A DNA stretch of 5,116 nt from Caldisericota bacterium (lineage in GTDB: Bacteria; Caldisericota; Caldisericia; Cryosericales; Cryosericaceae): contig JAPLGK010000209.1 of assembly GCA_026390195.1 (NCBI GenBank), forward strand, positions 1-5,116, in the 5' to 3' direction. Positions 1 through 5,116 of the stretch are shown here, piece by piece. A program made the translations under genes and the position numbers. The notes under the pieces were generated by a model, which made no database searches, was not told the DNA's origin, and worked only from the letters and a program-made list of their open reading frames with translations. Each line of letters opens with the position of its first letter. Within the stretch, counting starts at the first letter, position 1.

Positions 1-621
1 ATGAGCCGTCTTGGGCCGACCCTGGGCATGCATGGAGGGGTCCTGGCAGGGGGGACGGGGTTGGCACTACACCTGGGGCACCGAATCTCCGGCGACCTGG
101 AGTTCTTCACTCAGCGGGCGTTCAAGCCGTCCGAAGTCCTCGAGGAACTGCGGGCACTGGCCGGCGTTGTGGAGCCCGTAACGATGGACGGCGAGGCGAT
201 GATCGTGCAGGCAGATGGCGCCCGTCTCTTGCTGATGCGAGCACCGGCGCGCTTCGGTGAGCCCACGACAAGGGTGAATGGCTGTGACGTGGCCGGCATG
301 GTGGACATTGCAGCCATGAACCTGCTGGCTGTCAGTCAGGGCGGTACGCGCAGCGACTTCGTGGACTTGTATACCGTTCTCCAGACTGTCCCCTTCCGCA
401 AGGTTGCACACAATGCGTTGGAGCGGTATGGAGTGATCGCCGTGGAGCCGCTCGTCGTCGGCAAGGGGCTCGTCTGGTTCGAGGACGCCGACGTCCAGGG
501 AGACCTAGTCTACGTCGGGACTCGTGTGGCGTGGAACCACATCAAGGACTTCTTCCGGTCGAGTCTGCGCCAGTTTGTGTTCGACCTCGACGCCGAGCGG
601 CAGACCCTGGAACGGGATTAG
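1..621 (+). CDS. AbiEii/AbiGii-like nucleotidyltransferase-fold protein, possibly 5'-partial
   Basis: 206 codons open from the first base, ending in TAG. The N-terminal segment LAGGTGLALHLGHRISGDLE (residues 15-34) matches the AbiEii signature: a GGT loop followed by a [R/S]xDLDFF-type acidic pair, here D32-L-E34 followed by FF. A second family block lies at about residues 100-125 (VDIAAMNLLAVSQ then RSDFVDLY). AbiEii proteins are polymerase-beta-fold nucleotidyltransferases; several act as toxins of abortive-infection or toxin-antitoxin pairs, while many relatives are uncharacterised. The second block usually reads AAMK; this protein has Asn at that Lys position (about residue 107), which may mean altered or lost activity (inference from remembered family alignments). 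No antitoxin partner lies downstream, where the next gene is convergent; a partner could lie left of the window. The ATG at base 1 may be the true start, since it leaves a plausible 16 residues before GGT, but the upstream ribosome binding site cannot be seen. Confidence 0.75.
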   Translation: MSRLGPTLGMHGGVLAGGTGLALHLGHRISGDLEFFTQRAFKPSEVLEELRALAGVVEPVTMDGEAMIVQADGARLLLMRAPARFGEPTTRVNGCDVAGMVDIAAMNLLAVSQGGTRSDFVDLYTVLQTVPFRKVAHNALERYGVIAVEPLVVGKGLVWFEDADVQGDLVYVGTRVAWNHIKDFFRSSLRQFVFDLDAERQTLERD

Positions 622-1178
622 CTCGGTACCTGGAGCATCAGCACGATCTCGTCGGCGTTCATGACCCTAGCAAAAGTGCCATCCAATGCAGCCAGGAAGG
701 CGCGCTGGACCATGGCCGCAGGCACCGTTTCTCCAGCAAACGTCAAGTCCCGGGTGGCGCAGGCGTCGGCCGCGACGATGCACTCGAACCCACCGTCGCA
801 GGCAGCGCGCGTCGTCGCGTCGATACACATGTGCGTCATCATGCCGCAGATGACCAGACGGGTGACCTCATCCGTCCGCAGCAACTCCAGCAGGTTCGTC
901 TCGCGGAAGGCGTTCGGATAGTGCTTGCGGATGACTGCTTCGCCGGGCAGAGGGCGAACGCTGCTGTAGAGACTCGCTCCGGGAGAGCCGGGTCTGAATG
1001 AGGTGGCCTGGGGGTCCACGGACACGTGCTGGATGAAGACCGCGGGCAGGTGGTTGTACCGGAAATGGGCGAGCAGCTTTCGGGCCTGAATGGCTGCTTC
1101 GACGGGGCCGTCAAGGGGCATGGCGCCACCTGGGAAGTACTCCCTCTGGATGTCGACGAGCAGGAGAGCGGTTCTCAC
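618..1178 (-). CDS. Isochorismatase-family cysteine hydrolase
   Basis: The 186-residue product has the full catalytic triad of the isochorismatase-like hydrolases: Asp9 in LLLVDIQ, Lys85 in IRKHYPNAF, and Cys118 in GMMTHMCIDATTRAA. The segment before the Cys is the one that forms the family's cis-peptide oxyanion region. Members hydrolyse amides or vinyl ethers (nicotinamidase, ureidoacrylate amidohydrolase, isochorismatase and others). The sequence does not fix the substrate, so nicotinamidase is not claimed. It is expected to be a soluble cytoplasmic enzyme. The start is GTG at 1178, chosen because MRTALLLVDIQ is the normal family N-terminus. No clear Shine-Dalgarno precedes it, so translation may depend on reading through from rpiB, which ends 31 nt upstream. 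It is the last gene of the minus-strand operon, and its TAA stop overlaps the TAG of the convergent gene at 1-621. Confidence 0.9.
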   Translation of the reverse strand: MRTALLLVDIQREYFPGGAMPLDGPVEAAIQARKLLAHFRYNHLPAVFIQHVSVDPQATSFRPGSPGASLYSSVRPLPGEAVIRKHYPNAFRETNLLELLRTDEVTRLVICGMMTHMCIDATTRAACDGGFECIVAADACATRDLTFAGETVPAAMVQRAFLAALDGTFARVMNADEIVLMLQVPS

Positions 1179-1209
1179 TGATCAGATATCGAACTTACCG
1201 GTTCTGTGG

Positions 1210-1671
1210 CTATTTGCCAGCTGACCCCAAAGGACACTCGAGGGCGGCGATCTTGTCGAGGCGCGGCTGGTGACGCCCGCCCTGATAGGTCGCATTCAGC
1301 CATGAAACGACGCAGTCGAGTGCAACCTCCTCGGCTGTCGTCCGGCCGCCGAGCGCAAGCACGTTGGCGTTGTTGTGTTCCTTGGCCATCCGTGCCGTGT
1401 AGCCGTCGTGAACCAGTGCGCAGCGGATGCCGACGACCTTGTTGGCCGCGATGCTGGCGCCGATGCCCGTACCGCAGATGACGATGCCGACTGCCGTGGA
1501 ATCTGCCATGACCTTGTGGGCTACCGCGGCTGCGAAGTCGGGATAGTCGACGGAGTGCTCCCCGCTGTTGGTGCCCAGGTCCTCGACGTCGTGGCCCTTC
1601 AGTGTCAAGGCATGGACGAGGAACGACTTGAGGCGAAATCCGCCGTGATCGGAGCCAATGATGATCTTCAT
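1210..1671 (-). CDS. rpiB: Ribose-5-phosphate isomerase B
   Basis: The 153-residue product matches the RpiB/LacAB family along its whole length. It interconverts ribose 5-phosphate and ribulose 5-phosphate in the non-oxidative pentose phosphate pathway (cytoplasm). The N-terminal MKIIIGSDHGGFRLK carries the Asp8-His9 substrate-binding pair. Cys66 in VICGTGIGASIAANK is the catalytic base, and His99 in AKEHNNANVLALGGR is the ring-opening residue; both numbers agree with E. coli RpiB. The C-terminus, with GGRHQPRLDKIAALE, is also typical. ATG at 1671 is chosen because it begins the conserved N-terminus. Its GAGG Shine-Dalgarno (1679-1682) abuts the stop codon of the upstream YuiD-like gene, 4 nt separate the two genes, and translational coupling is likely. 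The reading frame runs further upstream (to 1755), but that extension overlaps the neighbour and has no family match. Confidence 0.97.
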   Translation of the reverse strand: MKIIIGSDHGGFRLKSFLVHALTLKGHDVEDLGTNSGEHSVDYPDFAAAVAHKVMADSTAVGIVICGTGIGASIAANKVVGIRCALVHDGYTARMAKEHNNANVLALGGRTTAEEVALDCVVSWLNATYQGGRHQPRLDKIAALECPLGSAGK

Positions 1672-1675
1672 GTGC

Positions 1676-2134
1676 TCACCTCGGTCTGAGGAATGGGATG
1701 CGAAGAGACAGCAGCGCAATGAGCAATCCAAGCGCCACGCCTCCGAGTACTTCAAACAGGGTATGCCCGATCAGCTCGGTGAACTGCTTGTAGTCGAAGC
1801 GGTCCCACAGCTTGAATTCTTCGAAAATGGCGTTCAGGGTCCGCGCGTGTCTGCCGACTTCCTGGCGGACGCCCGAAGCGTCGAACACGACGACGCCGCT
1901 GAAGATGATGCAGATGGCAAACAGGGGGGATGCGAAGCCTTCCGAGAATCCGACCATAGCTGTCAGGGCTGTGACGGCGGCGCTGTGCGAGCTGGGGAAG
2001 CCGCCGTTGGAGAAGAGGAGCTGCCACTTCCATTCATGATACTCGCCGTAGTGGATGAGGGGCTTGATTCCCTGTGCAACGAGGTCCGCGATGACGGCGA
2101 CAATCAGGATCTTGTTGCCCCAGAGATTGTTCAC
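1676..2134 (-). CDS. Divergent PAP2-family membrane protein (YuiD/DUF212)
   Basis: The product is about 152 residues. It carries the DUF212 (acid phosphatase/vanadium haloperoxidase-related) signature: GGFPSSHSAAVTALT (residues 44-58), VVVFDASGVRQEVGRHA (about 81-97) and ELIGHTLFEVLGG (about 120-132). Hydrophobic stretches at about 8-24, 68-84 and 127-145 suggest an integral membrane protein. PAP2 relatives dephosphorylate lipid phosphates; DUF212 proteins are poorly characterised, so no substrate is claimed. I prefer GTG at 2134: AAGGGA lies 5 nt upstream, and the N-terminus NNLWGNKILIVAVIADLVAQGIK then matches the usual family length. ATG at 2155 adds seven residues but has no Shine-Dalgarno and lies only about 11 nt from the predicted transcription start. 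It is the first gene of the operon with rpiB (4 nt gap) and the isochorismatase-like gene. Confidence 0.9.
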   Translation of the reverse strand: MNNLWGNKILIVAVIADLVAQGIKPLIHYGEYHEWKWQLLFSNGGFPSSHSAAVTALTAMVGFSEGFASPLFAICIIFSGVVVFDASGVRQEVGRHARTLNAIFEEFKLWDRFDYKQFTELIGHTLFEVLGGVALGLLIALLSLRIPFLRPR

Positions 2135-2139
2135 GCTCG

Positions 2140-2145
2140 TCCCTT
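2140..2145 (-). promoter_or_regulatory. Ribosome binding site supporting the GTG start at 2134
   Basis: On the minus strand AAGGGA precedes GTG (2134) by 5 nt. The competing ATG at 2155 has no purine-rich site upstream. This decides the start of the YuiD-like gene, though the match to AGGAGG is partial. Confidence 0.5.
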
Positions 2146-2172
2146 CGGCTGCCATTGATAATCCACACGAAG

Positions 2173-2200
2173 AGTATACAGTGATGGGGTAGTTTGTAAA
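2173..2200 (-). promoter_or_regulatory. Sigma70-type promoter of the yuiD-like/rpiB/isochorismatase operon
   Basis: On the minus strand the -35 is TTTACA (2195-2200) and the -10 is TATACT (2173-2178), each matching consensus at five of six bases, with a 16-nt spacer. Transcription would begin near 2166, leaving a leader of about 32 nt to the GTG start. No equally good promoter is visible for the plus-strand gene on the other side of this intergenic region. Confidence 0.6.
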
Positions 2201-2251
2201 CGCGTACCAAGGCAGCGGATCGCATCAGTACTTGCGCCGCCCCACGTTCAT

Positions 2252-2257
2252 AGGAGG
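2252..2257 (+). promoter_or_regulatory. Ribosome binding site fixing the GTG start at 2264
   Basis: A perfect AGGAGG lies 6 nt before GTG at 2264. It supports both translation of the unrecognised membrane protein and the choice of a non-ATG start. Confidence 0.8.
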
Positions 2258-2263
2258 ATACCT

Positions 2264-2731
2264 GTGTCAACACTTGCATCGACAACGACTGCGGCTCCGG
2301 CCAACCCGACGAGTACCGGTCCAAGCTTCTTCGTCCTGCTGCTCTCCGGTCTTGCCGTCATGTTCCTGGGCAACCTGCTGGGACGCTTCCTGTCCACTCG
2401 TACCGGCAAGACGGTCAGCCGCAAGCTCTATTTCTTCATCACCATCCCTATCATGATTGTCTTTGTCGTCGTCGTTTTCGCGATGGGTCAGCAAGCGCCT
2501 AAGGTCGCGCAGTACGCCCTGTTCGCCGCCTATATCCTCGGCTTCTCGGTCCTCGGCGGGTTTGTCGAGGCTCCGCCCATGCCGACACGTACCAGGGGAC
2601 CGTCCAGAGATGCAAAGCCCGACGAGGAGCTGCCTCACATGACGACGGGCAGTGACACCGTCGAAGGCGAAGGCAAGGACATTACCCAGGACTCCCCCAT
2701 CGACGATAAGACCGAGCACCACCATCACTGA
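2264..2731 (+). CDS. Unrecognised small membrane protein, three predicted helices
   Basis: The 155-residue product matches no family I recognise. The N-terminal 20 residues are rich in Ser, Thr, Ala and Pro. Three hydrophobic segments follow: about 21-42 (SFFVLLLSGLAVMFLGNLL), about 55-74 (YFFITIPIMIVFVVVVFAM) and about 81-101 (VAQYALFAAYILGFSVLGG). The loop between the first two is basic (RFLSTRTGKTVSRK), suggesting it faces the cytoplasm. From about residue 104 the tail is polar, acidic, rich in Pro, Gly and Asp, probably disordered, and ends in four His. No catalytic motif is visible. The gene is monocistronic: it diverges from the rpiB operon and is followed by the terminator at 2775-2805. 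The perfect AGGAGG and sustained frame make it a convincing gene. A role at the membrane is all that can be inferred. Confidence 0.85.
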   Translation: MSTLASTTTAAPANPTSTGPSFFVLLLSGLAVMFLGNLLGRFLSTRTGKTVSRKLYFFITIPIMIVFVVVVFAMGQQAPKVAQYALFAAYILGFSVLGGFVEAPPMPTRTRGPSRDAKPDEELPHMTTGSDTVEGEGKDITQDSPIDDKTEHHHH

Positions 2732-2774
2732 TCCTTTGGGGTCAGCCGGTAGTTAGCCACAAGTGGCACGTTCA

Positions 2775-2805
2775 CAACCACCCCGCTCCTGGAGCGGGGT
2801 GGTTG
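2775..2805. terminator. Probable bidirectional intrinsic terminator
   Basis: This is a 31-nt palindrome that is perfect apart from its central base: a GC-rich 15-bp stem (CAACCACCCCGCTCC and its complement) around T2790, in practice with a slightly larger loop. It lies between the convergent membrane-protein gene (ends 2731) and toxin gene (ends 2833). The T-tract is short on the plus side (CATTT) and almost absent on the minus side, so efficiency may differ by direction. Confidence 0.8.
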
Positions 2806-2832
2806 CATTTGGTGGCTCATGCTCCGTTCCGT

Positions 2833-3183
2833 TCACGCCATGTCGATGAGGTTGCGGATGGTCTGTTCGACAGCGCGCATGGTCGCGTCGCCCACGTGGC
2901 CGAGGCGTTCCAGAAGGCGACCCCTGTCGATAGTGCGCATGTGGGTTGCCTTTGTCTTGGAGTCGTGCTCCGTGCCGCCTTCGCCCCTCGGCACGAGGAC
3001 TTCGAACACCGGCGTGACCTCGTTCAATCCCTGCGACGTCAGGGGGACGACGAGCACGGGCCAGGCGAACGCATTGTACTCATCTCGTGAGACGACAACC
3101 GCCGGTCGTTTCTTCTGGATCTCCTTCCCGCACGTGGGGTCGAAGTTGACCAGCCAGACGTCACCCTTGCGCAGAGGTTCCAT
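2833..3183 (-). CDS. mazF: MazF/PemK-family endoribonuclease toxin
   Basis: The 116-residue product has the whole MazF/PemK plan. RKGDVWLVNFDP (residues 5-16) is the first strand. KKRPAVVVS (24-32) holds the Arg used in RNA cleavage, and VLVVPLTS (43-50) holds the catalytic Thr/Ser. THMRTIDRGRLLERLGHV (80-97) is the conserved dimer/active-site block, followed by a C-terminal helix. MazF toxins are ribosome-independent, sequence-specific RNases that cut mRNA, and sometimes rRNA or tRNA, when released from antitoxin. ATG at 3183 is chosen because MEPLRKGDVW matches the family N-terminus; GGGAG (3192-3196) lies 8 nt upstream. The start is inside the antitoxin gene with a 23-nt overlap, the usual coupled arrangement. 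All key residues are present, so the toxin looks intact; its cleavage site cannot be read from sequence. Confidence 0.93.
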   Translation of the reverse strand: MEPLRKGDVWLVNFDPTCGKEIQKKRPAVVVSRDEYNAFAWPVLVVPLTSQGLNEVTPVFEVLVPRGEGGTEHDSKTKATHMRTIDRGRLLERLGHVGDATMRAVEQTIRNLIDMA

Positions 3184-3397
3184 CGTCGATACTCCCGTCC
3201 AGTTCCGAGCACAGCGCCCGGTCGGATTCTGACTCCCTCGTGCAGTAGTTCCGTATCTGTGAGGCGACATCGCACTGCCGCAGACGGGCGACGTGTGCCT
3301 GCAGTGCCTCTCTGACGAACGCCGACTTGTTGCTGTGCCTGAGGAGCTCGTGGTACAGCTCGTCGGGTAAGGTTACCGTGATCCTTCGCTGTGACAT
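3161..3397 (-). CDS. Ribbon-helix-helix antitoxin of the MazF pair
   Basis: The 78-residue product begins RRITVTLPDELYHELLRHS then KSAFVREALQAHVARL (residues 4-39). This is a canonical ribbon-helix-helix DNA-binding domain: a beta strand ITVTLP, then two helices with SAFVREAL starting the second. The rest (about 40-78) is polar and acidic, as expected for a flexible toxin-binding tail. Antitoxins of this kind dimerise, bind operator DNA to repress their own operon, and cover the MazF active site. It is translated first, from ATG 3397 with GGGAGG (3402-3407) 4 nt upstream, and overlaps the toxin gene by 23 nt. It is an RHH antitoxin rather than the AbrB-fold MazE of E. coli. Partner identity is inferred from adjacency and overlap. 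Confidence 0.9.
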   Translation of the reverse strand: MSQRRITVTLPDELYHELLRHSNKSAFVREALQAHVARLRQCDVASQIRNYCTRESESDRALCSELDGSIDDGTSAQG

Positions 3398-3430
3398 AGG
3401 GCCTCCCGCTTCTTCTCAACTATGCCACTC

Positions 3431-3458
3431 ATCATGGCGTGATTGCTGACAGCGTCAA
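3431..3458 (-). promoter_or_regulatory. Probable promoter of the toxin-antitoxin operon, with possible operator
   Basis: On the minus strand TTGACG (3453-3458) and CATGAT (3431-3436) are spaced by 16 nt. An imperfect inverted repeat ATGCCA-N7-TGGCGT (3422-3427 and 3435-3440) overlaps the -10 and could bind the ribbon-helix-helix antitoxin. The operator is inference; the -10 matches consensus at only four of six bases. Confidence 0.4.
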
Positions 3459-3474
3459 ATGAGCACCCAACGAT

Positions 3475-3502
3475 TTGCGCTGTTGCCTGCATGCGCTACA
3501 AT
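3475..3502 (+). promoter_or_regulatory. Probable queH promoter
   Basis: The -10 TACAAT (3497-3502) matches consensus at five of six bases. A weak -35, TTGCGC (3475-3480), sits 16 nt upstream. Transcription would start near 3509, giving a leader of under 20 nt, with GAGGAGGA (3513-3520) close to its 5' end. It is divergent from the toxin-antitoxin promoter. Confidence 0.45.
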
Positions 3503-3526
3503 GCTGCCAGGCGAGGAGGAATTTGG

Positions 3527-4186
3527 ATGACTGTGAAGCCCGAGGAACGAAATATGCCAGGTATCCCCATCCTGATGCATATCTGCTGTGCACCGGATGC
3601 CACGGTGTCGGTCGTGCGCGTGCGGGCAAAGGGGTATGAGCCGGTCGGGTTCTTCTATGACCCCAACATCCAACCGAAGGAGGAGTACGAGCTCCGCCTC
3701 GACCAGGCCCGCAAGCTGGCGTACATCGATAACTTCGAGCTGATCGTCGGCCCGTACGAGCCTGAGCGCTGGCTGGCGGTGACGCGCGAGTTCTGGGACG
3801 AGCCCGAAGGTGGGCGCCGGTGTCCGTTGTGTTTTGGCGTATTGCTGGAGGCAGCGGCGCACAGGGCGGCCGACCTTCAGATACCAGTGTTCACGACGAC
3901 CCTGCTCATCAGCCCCCACAAGGACGTGCACGCGCTGGAGCAGGTGGGGCGCGAGAAGGGGGCGCTGTACGGGGTCACGTTTCTCCCCGAGGCTTTCCGC
4001 AAGAAGGACGGCTTCCGGGAGTCGGTGAATCTGAGCAAGGAGTTTGGCCTGTATCGCCAGAACTACTGTGGCTGCATCTACTCCAGGATAGAGTCCGAGA
4101 AGTGGCGAGCCGCACATCCGCACGGCAGTTCCTGGTCGCGAGAGGAGCGCAGGGACGGCTCCGGGAGGGGCATGTCCCGCGGGTAA
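3527..4186 (+). CDS. queH: Epoxyqueuosine reductase QueH (DUF208 family)
   Basis: The 219-residue product has the QueH cysteine pattern: Cys20-Cys21 in LMHICCAPDAT, Cys99 and Cys102 in RRCPLCF, and Cys181 and Cys183 in NYCGCIYS. Other family blocks are FFYDPNIQPKEEYELRL (42-58) and FTTTLLISPHKDVHALEQVG (122-141). QueH is an iron-sulfur, non-cobalamin reductase that converts epoxyqueuosine to queuosine at the wobble base of GUN-anticodon tRNAs, the same step performed by the unrelated QueG. ATG 3527 is preceded by GAGGAGGA (3513-3520) at 6 nt. ATG 3554 (residue 10) also has a good site (GAGGAA, 6 nt) and would start closer to the conserved block. Residue 24 is Asp where many relatives have a third Cys (CAPC); I do not treat this as inactivating. 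The last 30 or so residues are Arg/Gly/Ser-rich without family similarity. No other queuosine gene is in the window. Confidence 0.93.
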   Translation: MTVKPEERNMPGIPILMHICCAPDATVSVVRVRAKGYEPVGFFYDPNIQPKEEYELRLDQARKLAYIDNFELIVGPYEPERWLAVTREFWDEPEGGRRCPLCFGVLLEAAAHRAADLQIPVFTTTLLISPHKDVHALEQVGREKGALYGVTFLPEAFRKKDGFRESVNLSKEFGLYRQNYCGCIYSRIESEKWRAAHPHGSSWSREERRDGSGRGMSRG

Positions 4187-4393
4187 GCCGGCCCGGGGTC
4201 TGGTCACGGTTTGCCGAGTCCTGACGGATACCCGCGCCTCGTGATGCACGTTCTTGTACGGCTCCGTCAGGAAATTCGGTCTGCTCCAGCAGGTGTGCGT
4301 GACACCAGCGCTGTTTGGCGTATGTTTACACATGTTCGGTACCAGCGGGCCTCGGAGGAGCCCCGTGAACGAAAGTGCGAAAAGGGTTTGCTC
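4187..4393. other. Intergenic region between queH and the rRNA promoter
   Basis: This stretch, together with the leader to 4628, is 442 nt without a protein gene. I see no supported coding frame or tRNA. It contains the inverted repeat at 4214-4279, a small ATGT-TTAC-ACAT hairpin near 4322-4333, and purine-rich sequence (GAACGAAAGTGCGAAAAGG, about 4367-4385) just before the rRNA -35 that may act as an UP-like element. No clear U-tract terminator for queH is visible, so queH transcripts might run into the rRNA operon. Confidence 0.5.
4214..4279. repeat. Inverted repeat with 10-bp perfect arms
   Basis: TCCTGACGGA (4219-4228) is perfectly complementary to TCCGTCAGGA (4263-4272) across a 34-nt loop. 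Outer arms CCGA (4214-4217) and TCGG (4276-4279) extend the stem past a small internal loop. Inside the loop CGTG-ATG-CACG (4240-4250) can form its own hairpin. There is no following T-tract, so it is not a standard terminator. It could be a structured RNA end for queH, a small RNA, or a protein site. Confidence 0.6.
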
Positions 4394-4421
4394 TTGACAG
4401 ACCAGAGCAAGCGAGTAAACT
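4394..4421 (+). promoter_or_regulatory. rRNA operon promoter
   Basis: A perfect -35 TTGACA (4394-4399) and -10 TAAACT (4416-4421) are separated by 16 nt, with purine-rich DNA upstream. Transcription would begin near 4428, about 200 nt before 16S, a usual leader length. A consensus -35 with a near-consensus -10 fits a strong rRNA promoter. Confidence 0.7.
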
Positions 4422-4480
4422 CAAAGTTTGTCGCCCCACCCCAAGGGTGTCCGTCGACGAAGCGGCACGCGCAGTTGGTA

Positions 4481-4491
4481 CCTTGAAAACT
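4481..4491 (+). promoter_or_regulatory. boxA-like rRNA antitermination element
   Basis: CCTTGAAAACT closely resembles the boxA found in Gram-positive and other bacterial rRNA leaders and spacers (core CTTTGAAAACT), bound by NusB-NusE. A small CACCC-CAA-GGGTG hairpin (4437-4449) upstream sits where a boxB-like stem might be. The role is inferred from sequence and position between promoter and 16S. Confidence 0.65.
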
Positions 4492-4517
4492 AGACAGTGA
4501 AGAGAACGGGTTGAGAG

Positions 4518-4537
4518 ACACACAAGGTGTGTTTTTT
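4518..4537 (+). terminator. Terminator-like hairpin in the rRNA leader
   Basis: ACACAC (4518-4523), loop AAG and GTGTGT (4527-4532) form a 6-bp stem, and a run of six T ends at 4537. The stem is short and only half GC, so it would be weak. It lies 27 nt after boxA, so antitermination complexes could override it. It may instead be only a pause or processing site. Confidence 0.4.
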
Positions 4538-4542
4538 ACCCG

Positions 4543-4610
4543 ACAAGGAATGTCTGTACGTACAAGACAATCCCTGTCATTCCTTTGTACCGATTCTTCC
4601 TTCGGGAAGA
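4543..4610 (+). other. Hairpins in the 16S leader (processing region)
   Basis: ACAAGGAATG (4543-4552) pairs with CATTCCTTTGT (4578-4588) with one bulged base. An alternative inner stem is TGTCT (4551-4555) with AGACA (4565-4569). Next, TCTTCC-TTCG-GGAAGA (4595-4610) is a stable hairpin with a UUCG tetraloop ending about 18 nt before mature 16S. Part of this region may pair with sequence downstream of 16S to form the RNase III stem, which cannot be tested here. Confidence 0.5.
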
Positions 4611-4628
4611 TCACAAGAGAACCACAGA

Positions 4629-5116
<488 letters not shown>

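Noticed and set aside
1672..1755. Longer rpiB product starting at 1755
   Set aside because: The extra 28 residues overlap the upstream gene and match nothing, while ATG 1671 starts the canonical RpiB N-terminus with a good ribosome binding site.
2155..2180. Plus-strand promoter TTGATA plus TATACA for the membrane-protein gene
   Set aside because: The spacer would be only 14 nt, too short for a sigma70 promoter. No better plus-strand pair was found.
2714..2731. The terminal Glu-His-His-His-His and stop resemble a vector His tag
   Set aside because: There are only four His with mixed codons, and the flanking sequence is not vector-like; the stop is followed by native sequence and a terminator. 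Coincidence is more likely than contamination.
3455..4333. Longest minus-strand open frame (292 codons), antisense to queH
   Set aside because: It is a shadow of queH in GC-rich DNA. The translation has no family features, and the opposite strand carries an unmistakable QueH.
4211..4614. Possible small genes in the queH-16S gap (91 codons plus, 115 codons minus)
   Set aside because: They cross the rRNA promoter and boxA, have no convincing Shine-Dalgarno, and their proteins show no recognisable pattern.

Overview
The window is ordinary bacterial chromosome of high GC content. Genes are closely packed, Shine-Dalgarno sites and sigma70-type -35/-10 boxes are readable, and the first part of a bacterial 16S rRNA gene lies at the right edge. 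The 16S has the universal landmarks but I cannot place its lineage by eye. The host is best described as a bacterium that makes queuosine, from a lineage I do not recognise. I see no phage, transposon, CRISPR or tRNA.

Layout, left to right. Positions 1-621 (+) encode an AbiEii-like nucleotidyltransferase-fold protein whose left side may be cut by the window edge. Its stop codon overlaps the stop of a convergent three-gene minus-strand operon, transcribed from about 2166 down to 618. That operon encodes a YuiD/DUF212 divergent PAP2-family membrane protein, ribose-5-phosphate isomerase B (rpiB), and an isochorismatase-family hydrolase. Positions 2264-2731 (+) encode an unrecognised small protein with three predicted membrane helices. 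A near-perfect palindromic terminator at 2775-2805 separates it from a minus-strand toxin-antitoxin pair: a ribbon-helix-helix antitoxin (3161-3397) overlapping a MazF/PemK toxin (2833-3183). A short divergent promoter region (3398-3526) serves this pair and queH (3527-4186, +), the iron-sulfur epoxyqueuosine reductase that completes queuosine in tRNA.

The last part is the start of a ribosomal RNA operon. It has a strong promoter (4394-4421), a leader with a boxA-like antitermination element (4481-4491), a terminator-like hairpin, further hairpins, and then the first ~490 nt of 16S rRNA (from about 4629). The region between queH and this promoter holds an inverted repeat with 10-bp perfect arms.

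The most striking observation is an exact 37-bp tandem duplication inside the conserved 5' domain of the 16S gene (4663-4699 and 4700-4736). It is either an assembly error or a real lesion or insertion in an rRNA gene. I found no convincing new multi-gene system; the remaining findings are modest.
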